A stretch of 6,636 nucleotides of DNA from Candidatus Aerophobota bacterium. GTDB lineage: Bacteria; Aerophobota; Aerophobia; Aerophobales; B3-G15. Numbering within the stretch: the first letter of the stretch is position 1; the number at the start of each line of letters is the position of its first letter. Below the pieces are notes generated by a model. The model saw nothing but the letters and a program-made list of their open reading frames with translations, was not told where the DNA came from and ran no database searches. Positions 1 through 5,622 of this stretch are shown here, one piece after another. The stretch spans positions 1-6,636 of the forward strand of contig DRTT01000080.1 of assembly GCA_011372105.1 (NCBI GenBank), read 5' to 3'. The translations under genes and the position numbers were made by a program.

Positions 1-7
1 GAACGAG

Positions 8-889
8 ATGGCTACCTATCTACAACAGGAAAAAATAAAAGGTTGGTTTTTTGTCTTGCCTCTTGTAGCAATACTATTTGGTTTAATAGCTTATCCTCTT
101 ATCTCGGCCTTCTTTTTTACCCTTCAACAAAAAAGAATAGGGCTACCTGCTCGCTGGGTTGGTTTTGAAAATTATAAAAAGATATTATTTGAGGATCCAT
201 ATTTCTGGAAGGTTTTATACAACAGCACGATATACACAGTCTCATCTGTGAGCGGGAAACTTGTAATTGGTATGATTATGGCTTTGGCTTTAAATAGAAA
301 ATTTAAAGGCAGGGACTTCATTCGAGGCTGTCTTCTTTTTCCTTGGATTCTTCCTGCAGTAGTAAGTGTACTTATCTGGCGTTGGATGCTGGATGATATG
401 AATGGCGTTATAAATGCTGTGCTGATGGGGATAGGCCTTATAAACGAGCCTGTAAGCTGGTTAGGAAATGTCAGGTTTGCCATGCCTTCTGCTATAATGG
501 TGAATATCTGGCAGGGATTCCCCTTTTTTGGCATCACTCTTCTTGCCGCTATGCAGGGTATTCCCAATGAGCTTTTTGAAGCAGCGGCGGTGGATGGAGC
601 CTCCTGGTGGCAACAATTTCTTAATATAACTTTACCCGGTATAAAGTATGTCGTGCTTATCGATGTTATACTTTCTACCATATGGACATATAATGCTTTT
701 CCTTTGGTATGGGTATTAACCCAGGGTGGTCCTGTTTATTCAACCCATATATTTGGCACTTATACCTACGAGATTGCAATGATGGGCATGAATCTTGGCA
801 AAGGAGTTACTATCTCCATGACCATGACTCCCATTTTTGCTGTGGTCATCATCTTCTTCACAAGATACATGATGAGGGAGGTTAGATAA
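8..889 (+). CDS. Sugar ABC transporter permease, CUT1 family, MalF/UgpA-type subunit
   Basis: This 293-residue protein is one of the two membrane subunits of a carbohydrate importer in the cytoplasmic membrane. Six hydrophobic segments are visible, at about residues 13-37, 80-95, 108-125, 160-183, 213-236 and 268-286. The cytoplasmic EAA loop that docks the ATPase is clear at residues 191-211 (EAAAVDGASWWQQF followed by LPGI). The short N-terminus without a long periplasmic loop fits the UgpA/LacF type rather than enterobacterial MalF. The ATG at 8 gives the usual family length; only a weak GAG-type ribosome-binding site can be seen because the window begins there. It overlaps the next permease by one base (TAATG), typical of a heterodimeric pair. 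No binding protein or ATPase gene is visible; a binding-protein gene would usually lie just upstream. The substrate cannot be inferred beyond a sugar, oligosaccharide or related compound. Confidence 0.95.
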   Translation: MATYLQQEKIKGWFFVLPLVAILFGLIAYPLISAFFFTLQQKRIGLPARWVGFENYKKILFEDPYFWKVLYNSTIYTVSSVSGKLVIGMIMALALNRKFKGRDFIRGCLLFPWILPAVVSVLIWRWMLDDMNGVINAVLMGIGLINEPVSWLGNVRFAMPSAIMVNIWQGFPFFGITLLAAMQGIPNELFEAAAVDGASWWQQFLNITLPGIKYVVLIDVILSTIWTYNAFPLVWVLTQGGPVYSTHIFGTYTYEIAMMGMNLGKGVTISMTMTPIFAVVIIFFTRYMMREVR

Positions 890-1725
890 TGCTACTTTCT
901 AAAAGAAAACATATTGTGAATTTAACGTGGTATGTGATAATTGGCATACTGCTATTCATAGTTTTTTTTCCTATCTGGTGGGCATTTCTCACTTCCATTC
1001 GTACTCCTGAACAGATATACAAAGCGGTTAGGCTGATCCCGGAAGGTCTTTACCTGAAAAATTATATAGAGCTTTTTACCATACATGGATTTAATTATTA
1101 CTTCCCGAATAGCGTAATAGTAACTGCCATTAGTACGCTAATAAGTATAGTAGCAGCTTTCCTTGGAGCATATGCTCTTTCGAGGATAAGATTTCCTGGC
1201 GCGAGGATTTTGAGTCAAGTTGTCTTATTTGCTTATCTTGTGCCAAAGACAGTCCTTTTCCTTCCTTTGTTTACCGTAATGAGAGAGTTAAAATTGGTTA
1301 ATACCCTGTATTCCTTAATAGCTTCTTACCCCACTTTCATGTTGCCTTTTGCCACATGGCTTCTCCTTGGTTATTTTACAAGTATTCCAAAAGAGCTTGA
1401 GGAGTCAGCTTTGATTGATGGATGCAGCAGATTGCAACTACTTTTCAGGATAGTTCTTCCTGTTGCTCTACCAGGAATCATCGCGGCAACGATTTTTAGC
1501 TTTAGTATGGGATGGAAGGATTTTCTGTACGCAAGAGTATTTATCTCTGCTGAAACAAAAAAGACTCTCCCAATTGGAACTGCTGATCTAATTCAGGGAG
1601 ATGTTTATCTGTGGGGACATATTATGGCAGCTTCTATTCTCACTGCTGTTCCTGTGCTTATAGCCTATGGTATTATGCAAAGATATGTGGTAAGTGGGCT
1701 TACTGCAGGTTCAGTAAAAGGATAA
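889..1725 (+). CDS. Sugar ABC transporter permease, CUT1 family, MalG/UgpE-type subunit
   Basis: This 278-residue protein is the partner membrane subunit of the preceding permease. Hydrophobic helices lie at about residues 14-36, 75-97, 108-130, 141-161, 196-212 and 246-266. The EAA loop is at residues 171-197 (EESALIDGCSR, then LPVALPGI), and the C-terminus has the short MalG-like tail after QRYVVSGLTAG. The start is well supported: GGGAGG at 876-881 sits seven bases before the ATG, and this ATG overlaps the upstream stop codon, suggesting translational coupling. The dehydrogenase gene follows after 26 bases on the same strand with no hairpin between them, so transport and catabolism are probably co-transcribed. 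Family assignment is secure; the transported compound is unknown. Confidence 0.95.
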   Translation: MLLSKRKHIVNLTWYVIIGILLFIVFFPIWWAFLTSIRTPEQIYKAVRLIPEGLYLKNYIELFTIHGFNYYFPNSVIVTAISTLISIVAAFLGAYALSRIRFPGARILSQVVLFAYLVPKTVLFLPLFTVMRELKLVNTLYSLIASYPTFMLPFATWLLLGYFTSIPKELEESALIDGCSRLQLLFRIVLPVALPGIIAATIFSFSMGWKDFLYARVFISAETKKTLPIGTADLIQGDVYLWGHIMAASILTAVPVLIAYGIMQRYVVSGLTAGSVKG

Positions 1726-1751
1726 AAAATAAAAAAAGAAGAGAGAGGCCA

Positions 1752-2828
1752 ATGAAAAAAGTTCCTGTTAAGGTGTTGGAAGATTATTGCAAAAAGGTTT
1801 TAATAAAAGCAGGGATGGGTGAAATGAAAGCCTCTATTGTGACTGAGTGTTTGATTGAAGCAAATTTAAGGGGGGTGGACAGTCACGGCATAAGACTTCT
1901 TCCTGTTTATGTAAAAGCAATAAAAAAGGGGTTGATTAATATTTATTCTTATCCAAAGATTGAAAAAGAAAGCCAGGCTACTTTATTAATTGATGGTCAA
2001 GGTGGGATTGGACAGTTTGTTGGGGTATATGCTATGAAAAAATGTATGGAGAAAGCCAGGCGATTTGGGATAGGCATTGCAGGGGTGAGGAATAGTAACC
2101 ATTTTGGAATAGCTGCTTATTATGCTATGATCCCTTTAAAAGAAGATATGATTGGCATAGCCTTATCCAATGCTCCTCATAGAATGGCTCCATGGGGAGC
2201 AAAAAAAGCTTATCTTGGTACCAATCCCTTTGCAGTAGCCGTTCCTACAGATGGAGATATTCCATTTGTTGTAGATATGGCAACAAGTAAAGTAGCTTTG
2301 CAAAAAATTGTAAGCGCAAAAGATAAAGGAGAAAATATTCCTGGAGATTGGGCTCTTGATGAAGAAGGAAAACCCACTACTGATCCTGAAAAAGCTTTAA
2401 AAGGAGCGGTACTTCCCATGGCTGAAGCAAAAGGATACGCCATCTCTCTTCTTATTGATATGTTTTGCGGAGTCTTAACTGGAGCTGCCTTTGGTAATCA
2501 TCATCCAAATAGGTTGATTAATCCAGATTCATCTGGTCCTCAGGATATAGGTCATTTTTTTGCGGCTTTAAAAATAGAAAATTTTATTCCCCTTCGAGAA
2601 TTTAAAAGAAGAATGAGACAGGAAATAGAGGAGATTAAGAGCTTACCTGTGGCAGAAGGTTTCTCACAGATTTGTATACCCGGCGAGATAGAAGCTAATA
2701 AGAAAAAAGAAAGAGTTAAAAAGGGTATTCCTTTAAGCGATAATGTTTTGCGTGGTTTAAAGAAAGTGGGTGAAGAGTTAGGTTTAAATTTTAACTTTGA
2801 AGAAGGAGAGGAAAATGAGAAAAAATAA
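1752..2828 (+). CDS. Malate/L-lactate dehydrogenase family NAD(P)-dependent 2-oxoacid reductase
   Basis: This 358-residue cytoplasmic enzyme belongs to the Ldh_2 family (ComC, YiaK, YlbC, AllD relatives), which interconverts 2-hydroxy acids and 2-oxo acids with NAD(P)H. Family landmarks in order are RGVDSHGIRLLP at 40-51 (catalytic-region His45 and Arg48), NSNHFG at 114-119 (His117), the NPF turn at 158-160, DMATS at 175-179, GDWALDEEGKPTTDP at 198-212, KGYA at 227-230 and GPQDIGHFF at 262-270. The length is normal for the family. The ATG at 1752 was chosen because the conserved N-terminal helix begins there. The longer open frame back to 1611 only overlaps the permease gene out of frame. The ribosome-binding site is a purine-rich run ending GAGAGG with unusually short spacing (3 bases). 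The enzyme overlaps the next gene by 14 bases. Possible substrates include malate, lactate, sulfolactate, ureidoglycolate or 2,3-diketogulonate-like sugar acids; the neighbours favour a sugar-acid intermediate, which is inference. Confidence 0.92.
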   Translation: MKKVPVKVLEDYCKKVLIKAGMGEMKASIVTECLIEANLRGVDSHGIRLLPVYVKAIKKGLINIYSYPKIEKESQATLLIDGQGGIGQFVGVYAMKKCMEKARRFGIGIAGVRNSNHFGIAAYYAMIPLKEDMIGIALSNAPHRMAPWGAKKAYLGTNPFAVAVPTDGDIPFVVDMATSKVALQKIVSAKDKGENIPGDWALDEEGKPTTDPEKALKGAVLPMAEAKGYAISLLIDMFCGVLTGAAFGNHHPNRLINPDSSGPQDIGHFFAALKIENFIPLREFKRRMRQEIEEIKSLPVAEGFSQICIPGEIEANKKKERVKKGIPLSDNVLRGLKKVGEELGLNFNFEEGEENEKK

Positions 2829-3606
2829 GCTAAGGGAGCTGATAAGAGAAGGCAAACCCACTATAGGAACACGTGTACTCACCCCCTGGCCAGGCATTAT
2901 AGAAGTAATTGGCCACACAGGGGTGGTTGACTATGTAGAGTTTCTGGGTGAGTATGCACCATGGGATTTGCATGACCTTGAAAACATTGCAAGGGCAACT
3001 GAGCTTTTTGATATGTCATCTATGATGAAGGTAGATCAGGAACCAAGGGGTTTTATTGCCCAAAGAGCACTTGGAGCAGGAATACAAAATATACTCTTTG
3101 CAGATGTGAGGAATGTGGAAGATGCAAGAGAATGCGTTCGTATTGTTAAGCCAGAAACACCTAAGACAAAAGGCATTCACGGTGCACATATGAGAAGAAG
3201 TGTAGGATATGTGCTGGAGGGTGGATCTCCAGAGTATGTTAAGGCAATGGATGAGGCTGTTGTAGTTTTGATGATAGAAAAAAAGGAGGCTGTTGATAAT
3301 TTAGAGGAGATTCTTTCAGTAAAGGGAATAGATATGGTCCAATTTGGGCCAAGTGATTATTCTTTGAGTTTAGGTATCCCCGGACAAAAATCTCATCAAG
3401 ATGTAAAAGAGGCTGAGATTAAAGTTATAAAAACGGCGCTAAAGATGGGGATACGTCCAAGAGCAGAGGTAAAGAATTTGGAAAATATCCAAAGGTATAT
3501 TGATCTTGGTGTGCGTGACTTTAGCATTTCAACCGATGTTGTTATTTTGTATCAGTGGTTGAAGGAGAATGGCGAGAATTTAAGAAAAATGCTCTCTGGA
3601 ATTTAA
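2815..3606 (+). CDS. HpcH/HpaI aldolase-like (beta/alpha)8 protein with altered active site
   Basis: This 263-residue protein belongs to the HpcH/HpaI class II pyruvate aldolase superfamily, whose members cleave or form 4-hydroxy-2-oxo acids using a divalent metal. Metal-ligand regions are present: Glu155 in VLMIEKKEAVDNL and Asp181 in FGPSDYSLSLGIPGQ (178-191), matching the two acidic ligands of HpaI. However, the strand that normally reads GEHAP reads GEYAP (Tyr47), so the catalytic His is replaced, and the usual substrate-binding Arg after strand 3 appears as Lys72. It may be a subfamily with changed chemistry, for example a lyase or a different acid-base residue. The ATG at 2815 has AAGGAG at 2803-2808 six bases upstream. 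An in-frame TTG at 2797 would lie before that ribosome-binding site and is rejected. The start lies inside the end of the dehydrogenase gene, so the two are likely coupled. Fold is certain; reaction is not. Confidence 0.88.
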   Translation: MRKNKLRELIREGKPTIGTRVLTPWPGIIEVIGHTGVVDYVEFLGEYAPWDLHDLENIARATELFDMSSMMKVDQEPRGFIAQRALGAGIQNILFADVRNVEDARECVRIVKPETPKTKGIHGAHMRRSVGYVLEGGSPEYVKAMDEAVVVLMIEKKEAVDNLEEILSVKGIDMVQFGPSDYSLSLGIPGQKSHQDVKEAEIKVIKTALKMGIRPRAEVKNLENIQRYIDLGVRDFSISTDVVILYQWLKENGENLRKMLSGI

Positions 3607-3647
3607 TTAAATTGAGTGGATGAGAGTATGAAGGAAGGGAGATTAAG

Positions 3648-4304
3648 ATGTTTTTTAATCCTGATAAGTACAAGTTGATAGATATATCTTATACTGTAAT
3701 TCCCGGAGAAGATCCGGATCGTCCGTTTGCTATTCAAAAAGCATTGCTACAGGATAAAACTTTTCGGTACGATATCTTAAAAACTCACTCACATGTTGGG
3801 ACACACGTGGAAGTTGAAGCACATTTTTACGGTAAAGGTAGATCAATTACTGATTATCCTCTTGAAGCTTTTTATGGTCCAGGGATATTGTTTTCGGTTA
3901 GAGAAATGAAAATTACTGATGATACCTGTGAGAGGGCTATTGGAAGGGAGATTAAAAAGGGTGATATTGTTGTGATACGCAATGATACAGAAGTTAAGTT
4001 ATCCAAGCAAGAGGTTTATTCAGAAATTAAATCTAAGCTTCCCACTTTCACACCTGAGGCAGCAGAGTGGATGGCAGAAAAAGAAGTAAAAATGCTGGTC
4101 CTTGATTTTATAAGGATGGGTGATAGTATTGAAAATGTCCGCAGGTTTCATGATATTCTGATGAAAAAGGGTACAGTCTTTGTAGAGATTGTAGATAATC
4201 TTGATAAAATAACAAAACCAAGGTTTTTCGTTATGGCACTTCCATACAAGGTTCAAGGACTTGATAGTAGTTTTTGCCGCGCTATAGTTATAGAGGAAAA
4301 GTGA
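3648..4304 (+). CDS. Cyclase family protein (kynurenine formamidase fold, metal-dependent hydrolase)
   Basis: This 218-residue enzyme has the cyclase/KynB fold. Known members hydrolyse N-formylkynurenine, isatin or other amides and lactones with Zn or Mn. The signature HxGTHxDxPxH appears as HVGTHVEVEAH at 49-59, keeping His49, His53 and His59 but with Glu for the metal-binding Asp (Glu55) and Glu for the Pro (Glu57). The second half of the site is present: His168 in RRFHDILMKKG and Glu180 in FVEIVDNL, with the 12-residue spacing seen in KynB. Length is normal. The ATG follows GGGAG at 3637-3641 by six bases, and the gene begins 41 bases after the aldolase homologue, in the same operon. No kynurenine genes are nearby, so a lactone or amide of a sugar-acid pathway is the more likely substrate, by inference. 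It ends the intact part of this operon before the gene debris. Confidence 0.87.
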   Translation: MFFNPDKYKLIDISYTVIPGEDPDRPFAIQKALLQDKTFRYDILKTHSHVGTHVEVEAHFYGKGRSITDYPLEAFYGPGILFSVREMKITDDTCERAIGREIKKGDIVVIRNDTEVKLSKQEVYSEIKSKLPTFTPEAAEWMAEKEVKMLVLDFIRMGDSIENVRRFHDILMKKGTVFVEIVDNLDKITKPRFFVMALPYKVQGLDSSFCRAIVIEEK

Positions 4305-4329
4305 TATGAATCTGTAACAAAAACAAAGC

Positions 4330-4337
4330 TAAGGAGG
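4330..4337 (+). promoter_or_regulatory. Strong Shine-Dalgarno left in front of a truncated gene
   Basis: TAAGGAGG is a near-perfect ribosome-binding site. It lies 12 bases before the ATG at 4350, somewhat longer than usual. No intact gene follows, which supports the view that a real translated gene once began here. Confidence 0.6.
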
Positions 4338-4349
4338 AAAAAATCAGGA

Positions 4350-4442
4350 ATGGATGCTTTGTGGGCAGGTTTCAGTGAAGTGATGAGGATTCAGAATCTT
4401 GCAATACTTTGTGTTTCAATTTTCTTAGAGGTAACAGAATAG
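4350..4442 (+). pseudogene. 5' remnant of a membrane-protein gene, probably tctA (tripartite tricarboxylate transporter large subunit)
   Basis: Only 30 codons remain. The first 26 or so (MDALWAGFSEVMRIQNLAIL, then a short hydrophobic run ending SIFL) resemble the N-terminus of TctA-family proteins, which open with a short amphipathic stretch, an N-L pair and a first helix leading to a Gly-rich PGL motif. Here the frame stops at TAG just where that Gly-rich segment should begin, and unrelated coding sequence in another frame takes over at about 4427-4442. TctA proteins are usually about 500 residues, so more than 90% is missing. TctABC transporters import carboxylates and are often found beside Ldh_2 and aldolase genes, so the location makes sense as a lost transporter. 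The match is by eye from a short segment. A true 30-residue membrane peptide is a less likely alternative. Confidence 0.45.
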
Positions 4443-4582
4443 AAATAGTTTTTGAAACAGAGGAAAAGCGTCTTGCCTGGGTGAAAACAAAAGAACATGA
4501 AGAGACCTGGCCGAAGATAGCTTCCCTGATAAAAGAATACACCACAGAGGGATTTGATTTTATCCTGGAAGTTAAAAGGTAA
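4430..4582 (+). pseudogene. C-terminal fragment of an unrecognised gene
   Basis: From about 4430 a reading frame one base off the tctA-like stub encodes about 50 residues with protein-like composition. It runs from RIEIVFETEEKRLAWVKTK through TWPKIASLIKEY to FDFILEVKR, then TAA at 4580-4582. There is no ATG and no ribosome-binding site; the only in-frame alternative start is a TTG at 4409 inside the other remnant. The alternation of a beta-like segment, an amphipathic helix and a final beta-like strand suggests the tail of a soluble domain. I do not recognise the family. The hydrolase gene starts one base after its stop, which indicates that the lost parent gene and the hydrolase once formed a translationally coupled pair. 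Confidence 0.5.
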
Positions 4583-4583
4583 T

Positions 4584-5273
4584 ATGGTAAAAGAAGTATT
4601 TTACAAAGGTTGCAAAAGAGAAGTTAGAGCTTTTCTTTGCTTCCCCCAAGGAAAAACCTCTCTTCCTGGAATAGCTGTTTTTCATGGTGCAGAAGGTCTT
4701 AAAGATCATCATGTAGATTTTGGTAAAGAGCTTGCAGAAAGAGGGTATATTGTCCTTGTTCCTGAATGGTTTGAGAAAAAGGAAGAGAGATTTTTGTTTG
4801 AAGAAGAGGATATACTTGGTGGAATAAGATATCTTAAATCCTCTAATTTTGCAAAAGAAGAGTCTTTAGCGGTTGTGGGATTTTCCCTTGGAGCAGCAGT
4901 TTCCCTTGCTGTTCTTTCAAAATGGAGCCAAAAGATAAAAGCACTTGTTCTTTATTATCCTCCAGGGTGGGAAAGGATAAGAAATTTTTTCAAAGATAAA
5001 ATAGAAGAAGACCTTCTAAAAGAGGCTCCTGAAAATATACTTATCCTGCAGGGAGAAAAAGACAGGTTGGTTCCTCCAGAAGAGGTTAAAAATCTTTACG
5101 AAAAAATAAAAAAATACGGTAAAAACTGTAAATTAGAACTTTATTCTGATGCAGACCATGCCTTCAACTTTGCCGATAGAAAGGAGTATAATAAGGAGGC
5201 AGCAGAAAAAGCTTTCTCTGAAGTCCTTGGCTTTTTAGACAGGTGTTTAAAAAATAAAATTTCCTGTCTCTAA
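4584..5273 (+). CDS. Dienelactone hydrolase family alpha/beta hydrolase
   Basis: This 229-residue soluble alpha/beta hydrolase is of dienelactone-hydrolase type and is likely an esterase or lactonase. The order is normal for the family: oxyanion-region FHGAEGL at 33-39, the helix DFGKELAERGYIVLVPEWF, the nucleophile elbow GFSLG at 99-103 (Ser101), the acid Asp160 in LQGEKDRLVPP, and His192 in DADHAFNF. Together these give a complete Ser-Asp-His triad. Classical dienelactone hydrolase uses Cys at the nucleophile; Ser marks a general esterase-like branch. No signal peptide is seen. The ATG at 4584 lies one base after the stop of the upstream fragment and has a weak AAAGG four bases away. An in-frame TTG at 4554 is rejected because it falls inside the upstream frame and adds non-conserved residues. 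With the upstream partner broken, its expression may depend on read-through from the sugar operon. Confidence 0.9.
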   Translation: MVKEVFYKGCKREVRAFLCFPQGKTSLPGIAVFHGAEGLKDHHVDFGKELAERGYIVLVPEWFEKKEERFLFEEEDILGGIRYLKSSNFAKEESLAVVGFSLGAAVSLAVLSKWSQKIKALVLYYPPGWERIRNFFKDKIEEDLLKEAPENILILQGEKDRLVPPEEVKNLYEKIKKYGKNCKLELYSDADHAFNFADRKEYNKEAAEKAFSEVLGFLDRCLKNKISCL

Positions 5274-5289
5274 AGATTAATAATAATTC

Positions 5290-5441
5290 TCACCAGCCTT
5301 TTGAGAAGTCAGCTAAAGAATAAGTTTCTTTAAATCCTTCAGGCTCTTTATTGACATGGATGAGGAAGTTTTTAGTTAAGTTGGCTTTTTCTTTTTCGTT
5401 GAATTTTCGTTGAATATGTTAATTCTTTTTACGAATACCAT
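5290..5441 (-). pseudogene. Minus-strand coding remnant, frameshifted by an 11-bp tandem duplication
   Basis: Reading the minus strand from ATG at 5441-5439 gives 12 codons (MVFVKRINIFNE) and then a short nonsense tail ending in TAA. A second frame is open from the tandem repeat to TGA at 5292-5290 and encodes FNEKEKANLTKNFLIHVNK, then EPEGFKETYSLADFSKGW. Removing one copy of the duplicated 11-mer (5393-5403 or 5404-5414) joins the two into one uninterrupted 46-codon frame. The composition is protein-like. I do not recognise the family. No good Shine-Dalgarno precedes the ATG and an in-frame stop lies just before it, so this may be the C-terminal end of a larger decayed gene rather than a complete small gene. 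It points against its neighbours. Confidence 0.4.
5393..5414. repeat. 11-bp perfect tandem duplication
   Basis: Two adjoining copies of TTTTCGTTGAA occupy 5393-5403 and 5404-5414. The unit length is not a multiple of three, and the second copy breaks the minus-strand reading frame described for 5290-5441. This looks like a replication-slippage event. Confidence 0.85.
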
Positions 5442-5550
5442 TTTTTAAAAATATATTTACCTGATTAGATAAGAAACTATATATATCAAGAAGTATTTTT
5501 TGTAAACAAATTGTTTTGTGTATTCCTTCCTATTCCAGATTTAGCAAGGA
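5442..5550. other. AT-rich non-coding stretch with a small overlapping palindrome
   Basis: No gene is seen on either strand here. The sequence is very AT-rich. At 5499-5517 there are two overlapping short inverted repeats, TTTGT-AA-ACAAA (5499-5510) and AAACAA-A-TTGTTT (5504-5516), about 35 bases before the putative -35 box of the repressor promoter. They could be a regulator site or simply a by-product of base composition. Confidence 0.35.
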
Positions 5551-5582
5551 TTGACAAAAAAATAGAGTGAGTTATTTATATC
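5551..5582 (+). promoter_or_regulatory. Putative sigma-70-type promoter of the LacI-family gene
   Basis: TTGACA at 5551-5556 is a perfect -35 consensus. The -10 is less clear: TATTTA at 5573-5578 gives a 16-base spacer, while TATATC at 5577-5582 matches better but with a 20-base spacer. Either choice places the -10 at or against the 5579-5598 palindrome, so a bound repressor would block initiation. Confidence 0.55.
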
Positions 5583-5598
5583 GATACCGGTATCGATA
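5579..5598. promoter_or_regulatory. Perfect 20-bp palindromic operator, likely bound by the adjacent LacI-family repressor
   Basis: TATCGATACCGGTATCGATA is identical to its own reverse complement. It has the central CG step and even symmetry typical of LacI/GalR operators, where the hinge-helix Leu wedges into the minor groove. It lies 24 bases before the TTG start of the repressor gene and overlaps or abuts the putative -10, indicating autorepression. Each arm, TATCGATA, is itself a palindrome, so the site is two identical 8-mers around CCGG. No second full copy was seen elsewhere in the window. Confidence 0.85.
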
Positions 5599-5622
5599 AA
5601 CTAACGTAAGGTAAGGGAAAAA

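Noticed and set aside
631..650. CCGGTA-containing segment as a second repressor operator
   Set aside because: It lies inside the coding sequence for the conserved LPGI part of the EAA loop and lacks the ATCGAT arms.
172..681. Minus-strand open frame inside the first permease gene
   Set aside because: It is antisense to a strongly conserved permease, has no recognisable domain, and is explained as a coding shadow.
1611..1751. Upstream extension of the dehydrogenase reading frame
   Set aside because: It overlaps the permease gene out of frame, encodes a Cys/Tyr-rich non-conserved stretch, and a purine-rich ribosome-binding site and ATG sit at 1752 where family similarity begins.
2210..2443. 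Minus-strand open frame inside the dehydrogenase gene
   Set aside because: It is antisense to conserved motifs of the dehydrogenase, with no ribosome-binding site or family signal.
2797..2814. TTG start for the aldolase homologue
   Set aside because: It would place the clear AAGGAG ribosome-binding site inside the coding sequence; the ATG at 2815 has correct spacing.
4020..4256. Minus-strand open frame inside the cyclase-family gene
   Set aside because: It is antisense to the conserved second half of the cyclase and has a Cys/His/Phe-rich composition typical of a shadow frame.
4554..4583. TTG start for the dienelactone hydrolase
   Set aside because: The extra residues are an out-of-frame reading of the upstream fragment; the ATG at 4584 starts where the family's first strand begins.
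5287..5307. TTCTCA/TGAGAA inverted repeat as a terminator after the hydrolase
   Set aside because: The stem is only six AT-rich pairs with a 9-base loop and no T-run follows, so it is not a convincing intrinsic terminator.
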